Assembly (NCBI GenBank): GCA_947303335.1
Contig: CAMYYB010000017.1
Coordinates: 1-44,705, forward strand
DNA: 44,705 nucleotides
Direction: 5' to 3'
From: an uncultured Bacteroidales bacterium
GTDB taxonomy: Bacteria; Bacteroidota; Bacteroidia; Bacteroidales; F082
Below, piece after piece: positions 7,762 to 16,945 of the stretch (position 1 is its first letter; each line of letters starts with the position of its first letter). The position numbers and the translations under genes are program-made. Below the pieces are notes generated by a model. It did not search any database and had not been told where the DNA came from. It saw only the letters and a program-made list of their open reading frames with translations.

Positions 7762-8739
7762 TCATAATTTTGCAATGGCAGCGTGTATTTTCTCCCAACG
7801 GGTCTCGTCCATCTTGGCACCAATGACCTCAATAATATTGGCTGCGACGATAGCACCCATTTTGCCACATTTCTCCAAAGGCTCGTTCTTGACGAGACCT
7901 GCAAGGAAGCCAGCTGCCCACATGTCGCCAGCCCCTGTGGTGTCAACCACATCGGCTTTCAAAGGTCCTATGGTAACCAATTGGTCGCCGTGTTGAATCA
8001 AAGCACCTTTAGCCCCAATCTTCACTACTGCAATCTCGCAACGTTCAGCGAGATAATGGAGAGCCTCTTCGGGTTGCATACCCGTCAGTGCCAAAGCCTC
8101 TTGCTCGTTGGCAAACACGATGTCGACATAGTCGTTGATAAGCTCGAGCAGAAAGTCGTGGCTTTCTTCCACCACGTTATAGCTGGCCAGGTCGATGGCA
8201 ATCTTCAGGCCTTTGTCTTTTGCCGTGCTGATGGCCTTGCGGAGCATATTGGGATTGGCGACGAGGTAGCCTTCGATGTAGAAGATGTCCCAACCATCGA
8301 AGAGCTCAGGCTTGATGTCATCGGGACTGAGCTCGATGGAAGCACCAAGGCAGGTGGCGAAGGTGCGCTCGCCGTCGGGAGTCACCATTGCGATAACGCG
8401 ACCTGTGGGGGTGTCGCTTTTCAGGGCGAGCATCTCAACACCAGTCCGAGTCATCTCGTTGGTGAAGAAGTCACCCATTTCGTCCTTACCCATTTTGGTA
8501 AGAAAGCCCGACTGGGCACCGAGACGCGCCAGTCCGCTCATCGTGTTGGCTGCCGAGTCACCAGCAGCCCGTTGGCTGCCATATTGCCGGGCAAGTTGTT
8601 CACCTATCTTCACAGCGTCTTCAATTTTGACGTAGGTCATACTCCCTTTGGGGAGATTGAGCTGATGCAACACGTCTTCATTGGGTATTTGGCTAAGGAT
8701 ATCAACCAAAGTGCTACCTATTCCGAGAATTCGTTTCAT
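7762..8739 (-). CDS. PfkB-family carbohydrate/nucleoside kinase
   Basis: This 325-residue cytoplasmic kinase begins with ILGIGSTLVDIL, the usual substrate-side strand of ribokinase-like enzymes. AAGDSAANTMSGLARLG follows at about 58-74. The C-terminal signature VDTTGAGDMWAAGF (about 256-269) contains the anion hole and the catalytic Asp. FANEQEALALTG is also typical. Length and the GSxxVD start resemble the adenosine-kinase/ribokinase-like branch common in Bacteroidota; the substrate cannot be fixed from sequence. It is divergent from the tRNA-Asn gene and carries its own -7 element, so it is probably monocistronic. Confidence 0.85.
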   Translation of the reverse strand: MKRILGIGSTLVDILSQIPNEDVLHQLNLPKGSMTYVKIEDAVKIGEQLARQYGSQRAAGDSAANTMSGLARLGAQSGFLTKMGKDEMGDFFTNEMTRTGVEMLALKSDTPTGRVIAMVTPDGERTFATCLGASIELSPDDIKPELFDGWDIFYIEGYLVANPNMLRKAISTAKDKGLKIAIDLASYNVVEESHDFLLELINDYVDIVFANEQEALALTGMQPEEALHYLAERCEIAVVKIGAKGALIQHGDQLVTIGPLKADVVDTTGAGDMWAAGFLAGLVKNEPLEKCGKMGAIVAANIIEVIGAKMDETRWEKIHAAIAKL

Positions 8740-8786
8740 TAGGGATTCAAGATTTAAAATTCAAAGAATGAAAATATAATGGGTTG

Positions 8787-8794
8787 CAAAGATA
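8787..8794 (-). promoter_or_regulatory. -7 element for the PfkB kinase gene
   Basis: On the minus strand TATCTTTG lies about 48 bases upstream of the ATG at 8739. Confidence 0.6.
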
Positions 8795-8882
8795 GGAATA
8801 AAATGAATGCGACGTATTGAATTTTTTCTTATTGAAAATCAGCAAAATAGAAAAATCAGAAAAAAAAACTCTATAAAAATGC

Positions 8883-8912
8883 TTGACGGTAATGAAAAAA
8901 GGCGTACTTTTG
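8883..8912 (+). promoter_or_regulatory. Promoter of the tRNA-Asn gene
   Basis: TTGAC at 8883-8887 and TACTTTTG at 8905-8912 are separated by 17 bases and preceded by a long A/T-rich tract that could act as an UP-type element. This is one of the clearest promoters in the window. Confidence 0.75.
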
Positions 8913-8948
8913 CAGTCGCAAATCAGAACGGTTCTGTGATGTGGTGCA

Positions 8949-9025
8949 GCCTCCTTAGCTCAGTTGGTTAGAGCATCTGACTGTTAATCAGGGGGTCTCA
9001 GGTTCAAGTCCTGAAGGGGGCGCCA
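8949..9025 (+). tRNA. tRNA-Asn (GTT)
   Basis: A 77-base cloverleaf can be drawn by hand. The acceptor arms GCCTCCT and AGGGGGC pair with one G-U. The D-arm contains AGCTCAGTTGGTTAGAGC. The anticodon stem TCTGA/TCAGG carries the loop CTGTTAA with anticodon GTT. The T-stem TCAGG/CCTGA has the loop TTCAAGT. The discriminator is G and CCA is encoded. Confidence 0.97.
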
Positions 9026-9057
9026 ATTATTTATGTTTCATGTTATTAATTTTTTGG

Positions 9058-9093
9058 CCTCGTAGATTCTCCCCGTTTCTACGAGGTTTTTTT
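9058..9093 (+). terminator. Intrinsic terminator after tRNA-Asn
   Basis: CCTCGTAGA pairs with TCTACGAGG (9 bp) and is followed by seven T. Confidence 0.9.
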
Positions 9094-9123
9094 GTGCCAT
9101 AAGCCGCATTCAACAAGCAGGGA

Positions 9124-9942
9124 TTATTTTTCTCCACGCTGCATAGCCTCCATGTTGAGTATGGCCTTAATTCGTGGCAAAGATAGCATAGTTCTGAATG
9201 GGTACAACAGTTTTACCGCAATCTCCATCCACCAGCAGTAATGTATCTCAAGTTGGCAATAGGCTTTGCGGAAGTTGAGGTTTTGCATGAGAAAGTCTTG
9301 AATGTGAGAGTGCTCAGTAATGGTACGTGAACCATCAGCCACATAACGGTACTTTTTTTCGCCCAAATAATACTCGTTCATTTTGTAGAAAAGCCCATAA
9401 TAGGGATAAGTATTGTTGTGTTTATATTCGGGTAAGATGCCGATAAGTCCATATTCACAAACAGCTGAAGGCCAAAGCCATACGGTACAAAAACCAATAA
9501 GTCGGTCTTGGTCAAAAATGCCCCAATAGTCGAAATCCTGTTTTTCGCACTCCGAAAGATAATTCAAAAACACGGTTTCATCCATAGCTCGGTCCGAAAC
9601 GGCATAATCTTCATAGGTGGCTTTCAGGATGCTCCAGCCTTCTGATTTCAACAAATTGATATTTATTCTTTTGAAAGCCAAAACTTTCTCTGCACGCCTG
9701 ATTTTGTTCCTCTCTTTCGAGGAAAACTCATCCAACCCATTGAATGAATCTTTAATGACATACCAAAAACTAGTCTTTTCTTGACAATCAAAATCATACG
9801 TGTTCCTTACCAACAATCCACCCATACTAAGAAGGTTGTTGCAAATCTCTTTACTGAGCTTTTGTTCTTCGTGAGGCGGTCCTGAAAAACGCCACGCATT
9901 CCTATAGAGATAATACTTCCAATCGTTCCATTCGTTTTTCAT
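9124..9942 (-). CDS. Acyltransferase of GNAT/FemAB-like fold in a sugar operon
   Basis: The 272-residue product has a variable N-terminal half containing SSKERNKIRRAEKV. A GNAT-like core follows (DYWGIFDQDRLIGFCTVWLWPSAVCEYGLIG), in which a tryptophan/tyrosine-rich sheet precedes a lysine/tyrosine-rich helix. This pattern occurs in GNAT/FemAB-like acyl or aminoacyl transferases of Bacteroidota. I chose ATG at 9942 because its A is shared with the TGA of the upstream glycosyltransferase (TGATG), which implies coupled translation. An upstream in-frame start at 9987 would overlap that gene. It ends the GDP-mannose operon, so it may acylate a glycan or glycolipid. Confidence in the fold is moderate and in the substrate low. 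Confidence 0.6.
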   Translation of the reverse strand: MKNEWNDWKYYLYRNAWRFSGPPHEEQKLSKEICNNLLSMGGLLVRNTYDFDCQEKTSFWYVIKDSFNGLDEFSSKERNKIRRAEKVLAFKRININLLKSEGWSILKATYEDYAVSDRAMDETVFLNYLSECEKQDFDYWGIFDQDRLIGFCTVWLWPSAVCEYGLIGILPEYKHNNTYPYYGLFYKMNEYYLGEKKYRYVADGSRTITEHSHIQDFLMQNLNFRKAYCQLEIHYCWWMEIAVKLLYPFRTMLSLPRIKAILNMEAMQRGEK

Positions 9943-10706
9943 CAAAGGCGTTTTTTGATAGCATTGAAGGCATAACTGGCAAAGCAATCCATCGCATCCG
10001 CAAGCGGCAATTTTTCCTGTTCACGATACACTTTCCATAAATCGGCAGAAGCTTGCAACTTGTTTGAACTGGCCGAGCGACTCCGTATGCGGTAGTAGGT
10101 TAGCGGTTTTTCTATGGCGTATGCCTTATAGCCTCTTTTCAGGATTTTGAGCCAGGTGGCTGAATCCTCGCTGGTACGGAAATTAGGCACCACCACGTTG
10201 CCCACCTTATCACGATCAATCATCACGGTGGAGCAGCCTATGATGGTATTGTGCAGATAGTCATTATAAGTCAAGTCGCCCGCTGTCTTGACGATTTTTA
10301 CGATGGCATCCCCGTCCTCATTGACGCAGTTGTAGGAGGTGTAGCTGAACCCCAGATTTTGTTCCCTCATAAACTCCAACTGGTATTCCAACTTGCAATG
10401 ATACCAGTAGTCGTCGGCATCGAGGAAAGCCAAATACCGACCTTGAGCCATCTGTATGCATTGGTTGCGGGTGTCGGCAATACCCGAGTGTGCTTTGGCT
10501 GCATGCTTGATTCGGTAATCGCCTTCAGCAAGACTTTTGATTGTCTCATAGGTTCCATCCGTCGAACCATCATCGACGAGAATCATTTCCCAATCCGCAA
10601 AGGTCTGCCGTACCACAGAACGCATGGAGTCGAAAATGAACCTCCGCATGTTATAGCATGGGATGATGACTGAAATCGTTGGAAAAGATGAGGAGTACGT
10701 ATTCAT
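9942..10706 (-). CDS. Family 2 glycosyltransferase
   Basis: The 254-residue enzyme has the GT-A fold marks of family GT2. TISVIIPCYN starts the nucleotide-binding strand, ILVDDGSTDGTYE follows, and FLDADDYW is the metal-binding DxD region. TSEDSATWLKILKRGY supplies the ED catalytic-base motif. It should transfer a sugar from a nucleotide donor to a lipid-linked or surface glycan on the cytoplasmic face of the membrane. The start is ATG at 10706, which overlaps the stop of the GDP-mannose pyrophosphorylase gene by four bases (ATGA). An in-frame start 17 codons upstream lies wholly within that gene. The adjacent donor-synthesis gene makes a mannose-type donor plausible but does not prove it. 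Confidence 0.85.
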   Translation of the reverse strand: MNTYSSSFPTISVIIPCYNMRRFIFDSMRSVVRQTFADWEMILVDDGSTDGTYETIKSLAEGDYRIKHAAKAHSGIADTRNQCIQMAQGRYLAFLDADDYWYHCKLEYQLEFMREQNLGFSYTSYNCVNEDGDAIVKIVKTAGDLTYNDYLHNTIIGCSTVMIDRDKVGNVVVPNFRTSEDSATWLKILKRGYKAYAIEKPLTYYRIRSRSASSNKLQASADLWKVYREQEKLPLADAMDCFASYAFNAIKKRL

Positions 10707-11755
10707 TTCAAACCTTCTATCCAGATTTTTATTTGTTGCTCGTTGTGAAGTCGGCAAACAAGGAGGGAGTGGTCACGATAGGCAACGAGATAGTCCTCCA
10801 AACCCTCCACCACAGCCTCAGTACCTTCTTCTATATTAATAATGGTGTTTTTATTGTCGACCGAGACCACTTTGCCTCTCAGGGCGTTGCCGCTGTCGTC
10901 TTTCTTGGCGTGGGTGAACAGCGAGCCCCAGGTACCAATGTCGCTCCAACCAAAATCGGCAGGAATAGTATAAGTGTTGGGTGACTTCTCCATCACACCG
11001 TAGTCGATGCTGATGTTGGGGCAATCCACGAAATGGTCATTGATGAAGTCTTGTTCCTTTGGAGTACCAAAGGTTTGAACGCCCTTGTCAAACACCCCAA
11101 CCATTTCGGGCAAATATTGCCTAAAAGCCTGCATGATGCCGTCCATGGTCCAGAGGAAGATGCCGCTGTTCCAAAAATAGTTGCCTTCTTCAACAAACTT
11201 GACAGCTGTGTCATAGTCCGGTTTTTCCTTGAAACGCTCCACTTTGACCACTTCGGGCAAAGTGTCTTGCTTCGGTACTTGTATGTATCCGTAACCCGTC
11301 TCCGGACGGCTGGGCTTGATGCCAATGGTCATCAGAGCCTCAGGGTTTTGGCTGAGAAAGTCGAAACCCAGACGGATAATCCTTTGAAACTCAACCTCAT
11401 TTGTTACCAAGTGGTCGGCAGGGGTGACCACAATGTTGGCCTCCTTGCAGCGGCTTTGGATATGATAAGCGGCGTAGGCGATGCAGGGTGCTGTATTGCG
11501 TCGAGCCGGCTCGCAGAGCACTTGATTGGGCTTCAGCATGGGCAGATGCTCAAGTACCAAATGCTTATATGCCTTGTTGGTCACCACGAGGAAATTCTCA
11601 TCGGGGATGACTGGACTAAACCTTTCATAGGTACTACGGATAAAGCTCTTTCCAGTACCTAATATATCGAGGAATTGCTTGGGATAGTTGTCTTTACTCA
11701 AAGGCCAGAAGCGGCTTCCTATGCCACCCGCCATGATGATGCAGTAATTATTCAT
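10703..11755 (-). CDS. manC: Mannose-1-phosphate guanylyltransferase
   Basis: This enzyme makes GDP-mannose from mannose-1-phosphate and GTP, the donor for mannose, rhamnose and fucose units of surface polysaccharides. The 350-residue protein has the nucleotidyltransferase signature (MAGGIGSRFWPLSKDNYPKQF, about 9-29), EPARRNTAPCIAYA and VVTPADHLV. RPETGYGYIQ, FKEKPD, FLWTMDGIM and DFGWSDIGTWGSL are also present. It lacks the C-terminal phosphomannose isomerase domain of bifunctional ManC/AlgA proteins, as is usual for the short form. It is the first gene of a three-gene operon with four-base and one-base overlaps and carries its own -7 element at 11783-11790. Confidence 0.92.
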   Translation of the reverse strand: MNNYCIIMAGGIGSRFWPLSKDNYPKQFLDILGTGKSFIRSTYERFSPVIPDENFLVVTNKAYKHLVLEHLPMLKPNQVLCEPARRNTAPCIAYAAYHIQSRCKEANIVVTPADHLVTNEVEFQRIIRLGFDFLSQNPEALMTIGIKPSRPETGYGYIQVPKQDTLPEVVKVERFKEKPDYDTAVKFVEEGNYFWNSGIFLWTMDGIMQAFRQYLPEMVGVFDKGVQTFGTPKEQDFINDHFVDCPNISIDYGVMEKSPNTYTIPADFGWSDIGTWGSLFTHAKKDDSGNALRGKVVSVDNKNTIINIEEGTEAVVEGLEDYLVAYRDHSLLVCRLHNEQQIKIWIEGLK

Positions 11756-11782
11756 TGCAATCCATTAATTGAAGAATGGTTG

Positions 11783-11790
11783 CAAAGATA
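11783..11790 (-). promoter_or_regulatory. -7 element for the GDP-mannose operon
   Basis: On the minus strand TATCTTTG lies about 28 bases upstream of the ATG at 11755. Confidence 0.65.
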
Positions 11791-11822
11791 CTTCTTTTTC
11801 CTAAAACACCAAGGGAAAACTA

Positions 11823-14800
11823 TTATTTCAGCCAACGATAGAGTATTTCGATAGGATGTACGGCGTGTATTCCCGTGCCATCAAGGATTTGCTGACGACA
11901 AGAAGTGCCTGGTGCTGAAACAATGCAAGGTGTGACCCCATCGGCATTCGACACCGCCTTGCGTATGGTTGGGAAAAGCACCATCTCACCTATAGCCAAC
12001 GATATCTGATAATGCTCCTTCTCGTAGCCAAACGACCCTGCCATTCCGCAACAGCCACTGGGAATGACGTGAACTTGGGCCTTGGGCAGCAGCCTCAAAG
12101 TTTTAACTGTCTTCTCTGTACCGACCAAGGCTTTCTGGTGACAATGCCCGTGGAGCCAAATCTCCACAGCATCGGTCTTGAAGTCCTCTGAGGTGATGCG
12201 GCCTGCAGCCACTTCGCGCATGATAAATTCATCAAAGAGCAAAGCGTTGCGGCCTAATGTCTGGGCTTTCGGACGCAGTTCGGCAGGCACCAAGTCGGGG
12301 TATTCGTCTCGGAAACTGAGAATGCACGAAGGCTCAATGCCCACCAAGGGCGTATTAGCAGATACTTTGTCTTTTAATAAGTTGACATTTTTCAAAGCGA
12401 ACTTTCTGGCCAGTTTCAGGTTACCTTTCGAGATGGCGGCGCGTCCGCTTTCCACGTGCTTGGGGATAACCACCTCATAACCCAAACGCATCAACAGTTT
12501 GGCAAAGGTCAGACCCAACTCGGCTTCCTGGAAGTTGGTGAACTCGTCAGCAAAGAGATATACCTTGCCTTTGGTAGCTACTGTCTTATGTCGGAACTGT
12601 TCGATGTATACAGCCTGTCTCATGGTGAGTTGGCTCAAAGTCGGAATGTCGCGCTCGGTGGTGAACTGTATGATGCGCTTGATGATGTTGGACGAGAATT
12701 TCCAAGAAGCGAAGAGATTGTAGACGGGCCACACCCAATGTCCCAGCTGCTCCACCGTAGCCATACGCGACACGGCAAAAGAACGAAGGGGCATCCCACT
12801 CACATCATATTTGTGTTGCAGAATCTCGGAACGCAAGCGGGTCATGTCGACATTTGAAGGACACTCGCTGCGGCAGCCTTTACAGGCGAGACAGCTGTCC
12901 AAGACTTCGGCCAGTTCTTCCGATTTCAGGATGCTCCTTGTCGCTAACTGCTTCCCGCAGTTAGTATTAGTATTAGAATTAGTATCGAACTGCGAGACGC
13001 AGTTCACGACAGTGAAAGCTTCACTTTCCCACCCTCTTGTCAGGATTTCACGCAGCACGTTGGCGCGTGCACGTGTGGCTTTGGTCTCGTCGCCACTCAC
13101 TTTGAAAGCAGGACAGAGTGTGCCTCCTATCAGGTTCGACTTGCGGCAGTCACCGGCACCGTTGCATTGCTCGATGCTGCACATCAAGGCGTGCAACTGG
13201 GTACGTGCACCTGTTGCCCCTTCCACCTTGCATTCATCGAAAGCAGCCTTCCAGTTATAATAGGTCTCAGACCCTAAAAAACCCTGAACCTTTCGAAGGG
13301 CCGAAGGACTGCCTAATTCTTTCTCAATGGCATATTGCTGGTTGACATCGAAGCGCAACATACTGTCCATCGGCAAAGTGTCGACAATCTTGTGGAGATT
13401 GAAGACCTGCTGAGGGTCCCAACATTGCTTCAAGTCTTTCATCAAGCCGTAGACCTCGTTGCCGTATAGCAACTGTATAAACTCGCCGCGCAAGCGTCCG
13501 TCACCATGCTCACCGCTGAGCGAGCCTTTATATTTCTTCACCAAAAGGGCGGTTTGATAAGCCACCTCGCGGAATTTCCGCTTACCCTCAGCCTCCTTGA
13601 TGTTGATGATAGGGCGCAAATGCAATTCGCCCGTGCTGATGTGGGCGTGATAGACACAGCTCAAGCCCAGGTTTTCAAGCATCTGCGCGAAGTCAGCCAT
13701 ATAGGCAGGCAACTTTTCGGGAGCCACCGCTGTATCCTCGATAACGCCAATAGGCTTGGCATCACCTTTCATTCCTGTCAACAAACCCAATCCCGCTTTG
13801 CGCAAACTCCACACCTTACTGATTTCAGCGCCATAGACCCGCGAACAAGCGTATACTAAGTGCTCGTCATTCTGCATTAATGCCTGTTCCAACTGCTCAG
13901 CTACAGCATCCATCTTTTCCCGCGTCTCACCCCGCAGTTCGATGATAAGGATGGCGGCGGGGTCGCCTTGCACGAAGAAACGGTTTTTCTGCTGTTCTAC
14001 GTTCTGTTTGCTAAGCTCCAAAATGCTTCTATCCATCAGTTCCACCGCAGTAGGATGGAATTTCAGCGCCACCAGATTGCCCAAAAAACTCTTCTGAAGG
14101 GTGTCGCAATGGGCACAGACCACCATCTTCTCCTTGGGCGGCAAAGGGTCGAGGTCGACTTTGATTTCGGTGATGAAAGCCAGGGTGCCTTCGCTGCCCG
14201 CCAATACTTTGCAGAGATTAATGGTGCGTTGCTCAAAAGGCTTGGAGGCATTGTGCAAATCTTCTATCACCTCATCGATGGCATAGCCACAAGAACGGCG
14301 GCGCAGACTCTTGTCGGGGTAGTTTTCCTCAATCAAGCGCACCGTCTTTTCATCCAAAGCCCAACGGATGAGTTGGGTATAGATGTTTTGAATTAATGAT
14401 TGGGTTTCCTTTTCCCAGAAACGGACTCCGAAACGGGCTTCCAAATCGCCAATCGTATAGGTCTTAAACGTTTCAACGCTACCATCACACAACACTCCTC
14501 GGGCTTCCAGCACATGATGACGGGTGCTACCGTAAACGAGGGAATGTGAGCCACAGGAGTTATTGCCAAACATACCACCGATGCAGCAGCGGTTGCTGGT
14601 GGAGGTCTCAGGACTAAAGAAAAGTCCATAAGGCTCCAAAGCGAGATTCAACTCATCAAGTACAACGCCTGGTTGCACCCTTGCCCAACGTTCCTGAGCG
14701 TTGATTTCAATTATTTTCTTGAAATGCTTGCTGATGTCGGCCACGATACCGCATCCCACCACCTGTCCAGCGATAGAGGTGCCACCCGCCCTGGGGATGA

Positions 14801-14987
14801 GGTGAGTCTTGCGCTCACAAGCCAATAGAATCAGCTCGATAATATCTTGTTCGTTTTCGGGAAAAGCCACTGCTTGTGGCACTTCACGATAGGCCGACGC
14901 ATCGGTAGCGTAAACGATACGGTGCAGGGGGTCGGTAAAAAGTCGAGGATTCTTCAAATCACTTCTTGTCCAATTCAGTGAATACAC
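11823..14987 (-). CDS. FAD-linked oxidase / Fe-S oxidoreductase fusion (GlcD-GlcF type)
   Basis: This 1054-residue flavoprotein joins an FAD-dependent D-2-hydroxyacid dehydrogenase to an Fe-S electron-transfer half. The N-terminal half has PRAGGTSIAGQVVG (FAD-binding type 4) and SGEHGDGRLRGEFI (the FAD-oxidase C-terminal domain). The second half has two Cys clusters for [4Fe-4S] centres (one starting MCSIEQCNGAGDC, the other CLACKGCRSECP) and two CCG-type segments, including HGHCHQKALVG and PSGCCGMAGSFGYE. The architecture matches YdiJ-like and D-lactate/D-2-hydroxyglutarate dehydrogenases. It would pass electrons toward the quinone pool, peripherally at the inner membrane. The start overlaps the CapD-type gene's end by 29 bases, suggesting coupled translation. 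The exact substrate is not determined. Confidence 0.88.
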   Translation of the reverse strand: MYSLNWTRSDLKNPRLFTDPLHRIVYATDASAYREVPQAVAFPENEQDIIELILLACERKTHLIPRAGGTSIAGQVVGCGIVADISKHFKKIIEINAQERWARVQPGVVLDELNLALEPYGLFFSPETSTSNRCCIGGMFGNNSCGSHSLVYGSTRHHVLEARGVLCDGSVETFKTYTIGDLEARFGVRFWEKETQSLIQNIYTQLIRWALDEKTVRLIEENYPDKSLRRRSCGYAIDEVIEDLHNASKPFEQRTINLCKVLAGSEGTLAFITEIKVDLDPLPPKEKMVVCAHCDTLQKSFLGNLVALKFHPTAVELMDRSILELSKQNVEQQKNRFFVQGDPAAILIIELRGETREKMDAVAEQLEQALMQNDEHLVYACSRVYGAEISKVWSLRKAGLGLLTGMKGDAKPIGVIEDTAVAPEKLPAYMADFAQMLENLGLSCVYHAHISTGELHLRPIINIKEAEGKRKFREVAYQTALLVKKYKGSLSGEHGDGRLRGEFIQLLYGNEVYGLMKDLKQCWDPQQVFNLHKIVDTLPMDSMLRFDVNQQYAIEKELGSPSALRKVQGFLGSETYYNWKAAFDECKVEGATGARTQLHALMCSIEQCNGAGDCRKSNLIGGTLCPAFKVSGDETKATRARANVLREILTRGWESEAFTVVNCVSQFDTNSNTNTNCGKQLATRSILKSEELAEVLDSCLACKGCRSECPSNVDMTRLRSEILQHKYDVSGMPLRSFAVSRMATVEQLGHWVWPVYNLFASWKFSSNIIKRIIQFTTERDIPTLSQLTMRQAVYIEQFRHKTVATKGKVYLFADEFTNFQEAELGLTFAKLLMRLGYEVVIPKHVESGRAAISKGNLKLARKFALKNVNLLKDKVSANTPLVGIEPSCILSFRDEYPDLVPAELRPKAQTLGRNALLFDEFIMREVAAGRITSEDFKTDAVEIWLHGHCHQKALVGTEKTVKTLRLLPKAQVHVIPSGCCGMAGSFGYEKEHYQISLAIGEMVLFPTIRKAVSNADGVTPCIVSAPGTSCRQQILDGTGIHAVHPIEILYRWLK

Positions 14988-16884
14988 TGTTGTTGCTCTT
15001 GAACTCCGGCACGATGACCTTCATCTGGGCCACAATCTTCATTGGCTCGCAGGTCTCCAGTTCGTCGTGGAGTTTCGCTATCATGGTGTCCACGTCTGAG
15101 GCTTCGTATTTCCTCACAATGGCATGCATGATTTTCTCGTTTTCAGTCTTGATGGTGTTCTCCTCGTTGGCCAACACTTCCTCGTAGAGCTTCTCACCGG
15201 GACGCAGACCCGTCTCGATAATCTCGATATCGGGACGTTGGGCCAGCTGACGCATCCTCTCGGCCAAATCCCAAATCTTGACCTTATCGCCCATATCGAA
15301 GACGAAGATGTCGCCACCGTCGCCGATGGAACCTGCCTCAAGCACTAAGCTACAGGCCTCGGGGATAGTCATGAAGTAACGGGTGATATCCCTGTGGGTA
15401 ACCGTAATAGGACCACCCTTCTCAATCTGCTTACGGAACAACGGCACCACAGAACCATTGCTGCCCAACACATTGCCGAAGCGCGTGGTGATGAACTTCG
15501 TGTTACTCTTGCGGCTTTGGGTGTAAATCTCGGCGATACGCTTGGTGGCACCCATCACGTTGGTCGGGTTGACGGCCTTGTCAGTCGAAATCATCACGAA
15601 TTTCTCCACACCGTATTCCATAGCCAAATCAGCCACCAGCTTGGTACCGAACACGTTGACAAACACCGCTTCATAGGCATTCTCCTCCATGAAAGGCACA
15701 TGCTTGTAAGCAGCAGCGTGGAACACCACCTGCGGATGATAGGTCTCAAAAACCTCCCTCATGCGTTTCGGGTCTTTCACGTTGGTGATGACGAAAGCCA
15801 TGTGATCCTTGTTGTCCTTAAAGTCAGGATTATTGTTCATCTCAAACTGGAAGTCGTACATAGGCGACTCAGCCTGGTCGAGCATGACCAGTTTCTTGGG
15901 GTTGTAGTGCATTACCTGACGGCAGATTTCGCTACCGATGGAACCAGCAGCACCTGTGACCAGCACCACCTTCTCATTAATCTCACGAATCACGTTGCTC
16001 TTGCCCAGAATGATAGGCTTGCGGCCCAAGAGGTCTTCAATCTTGATATCCTGAATCTGGTTCGTCGTGATTTTGCCATCCACCCATTTGTCAAAACTGG
16101 GGATGGACATCACTTTCAGATTCAGTGCCAAACCTTGTCTGATGATTTCTTTTCTGCGTTTCTCGTCAAGACTGGGGATAGCCAGAATCATCACATTAAT
16201 ATTGTGCATCTTGAGAAACTCCTCATTCATCGCCTCTTCAGTGGAATACACTCTGATGGTGTTGATTTGCTTGTTGACACGTTTGGTGTCATCGTCCACA
16301 AAAGCCATAATCCTGAATTTCGATGAAGTGTCTTGACTGAGGGTGCGCATCAGCATAGTTCCGCCGTCGCCTGCACCATAGATAAGTGCATTGACCTTCT
16401 CACCCGCATGCTTGTAAACCTCGTTATACAAACGCCTGACGGTAAAGCGCATGAGAGCCATCATTACTATCGTAATCAGAAAATGGTAAACAATCGTCAC
16501 ATAACGAGGATAGATAGAACTCGACACCGTGGGCGACACTTTTTCAAGAACCAACTTGCTGACAACGAGAAATGCCATTGAGCCAAAGCAAGCCTTGAAG
16601 ATTTTACGGATGTCGTTGAAGCCTGCATACCGCAACAAGCCATCGTAGGTTTTTGAGAGAAGGAATGCGATTAGATAGACTAACGGAACAAACCACATTC
16701 GCTTAAGATTAAGATCGAAAAAGATCGTATCTCTGTTCGGTTCAAACGACAGCATAGCAATGGCCGCAAAATAGGCACCGATGACAATTACCATATCTAC
16801 CAATAGAATCCACTTGCGCGATAAGGCATTTTGACTATGCTTGCCGAAGACGAAGTTGCAGAATTTTAGCAAGAGCTCATTCAT
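14959..16884 (-). CDS. Membrane nucleotide-sugar dehydratase, CapD/WbpM/PglF type
   Basis: The 641-residue protein begins with four membrane segments (about 25-45, 63-77, 98-112 and 126-147). A first Rossmann motif, IYGAGDGG, is at about 168-175, and the catalytic SDR domain starts with VTGAAGSIGSE at 309-319. AAAYKHVPFMEEN and STDKAVNPTNVMGATKR carry the catalytic residues; Lys replaces the SDR Tyr in the first, as in UDP-GlcNAc 4,6-dehydratases. Family members oxidise and dehydrate UDP-GlcNAc to 4-keto-6-deoxy sugars for capsule, O-antigen or protein glycosylation. The start at 16884 sits behind a possible -7 element inside the small intergenic gap. It lies upstream of the oxidoreductase gene and near the GDP-mannose operon, so surface glycan synthesis is the likely role. 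Confidence 0.9.
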   Translation of the reverse strand: MNELLLKFCNFVFGKHSQNALSRKWILLVDMVIVIGAYFAAIAMLSFEPNRDTIFFDLNLKRMWFVPLVYLIAFLLSKTYDGLLRYAGFNDIRKIFKACFGSMAFLVVSKLVLEKVSPTVSSSIYPRYVTIVYHFLITIVMMALMRFTVRRLYNEVYKHAGEKVNALIYGAGDGGTMLMRTLSQDTSSKFRIMAFVDDDTKRVNKQINTIRVYSTEEAMNEEFLKMHNINVMILAIPSLDEKRRKEIIRQGLALNLKVMSIPSFDKWVDGKITTNQIQDIKIEDLLGRKPIILGKSNVIREINEKVVLVTGAAGSIGSEICRQVMHYNPKKLVMLDQAESPMYDFQFEMNNNPDFKDNKDHMAFVITNVKDPKRMREVFETYHPQVVFHAAAYKHVPFMEENAYEAVFVNVFGTKLVADLAMEYGVEKFVMISTDKAVNPTNVMGATKRIAEIYTQSRKSNTKFITTRFGNVLGSNGSVVPLFRKQIEKGGPITVTHRDITRYFMTIPEACSLVLEAGSIGDGGDIFVFDMGDKVKIWDLAERMRQLAQRPDIEIIETGLRPGEKLYEEVLANEENTIKTENEKIMHAIVRKYEASDVDTMIAKLHDELETCEPMKIVAQMKVIVPEFKSNNSVFTELDKK

Positions 16885-16934
16885 AACTTTGAAATTTTAG
16901 AACCTGCAATATTACAACAAATAATCTTACGTTT

Positions 16935-16942
16935 CAAATTTA
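16935..16942 (-). promoter_or_regulatory. Possible -7 element for the CapD-type gene
   Basis: On the minus strand TAAATTTG matches the consensus but lies in AT-rich sequence, so a chance match is possible. Confidence 0.4.
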
Positions 16943-16945
16943 TGA

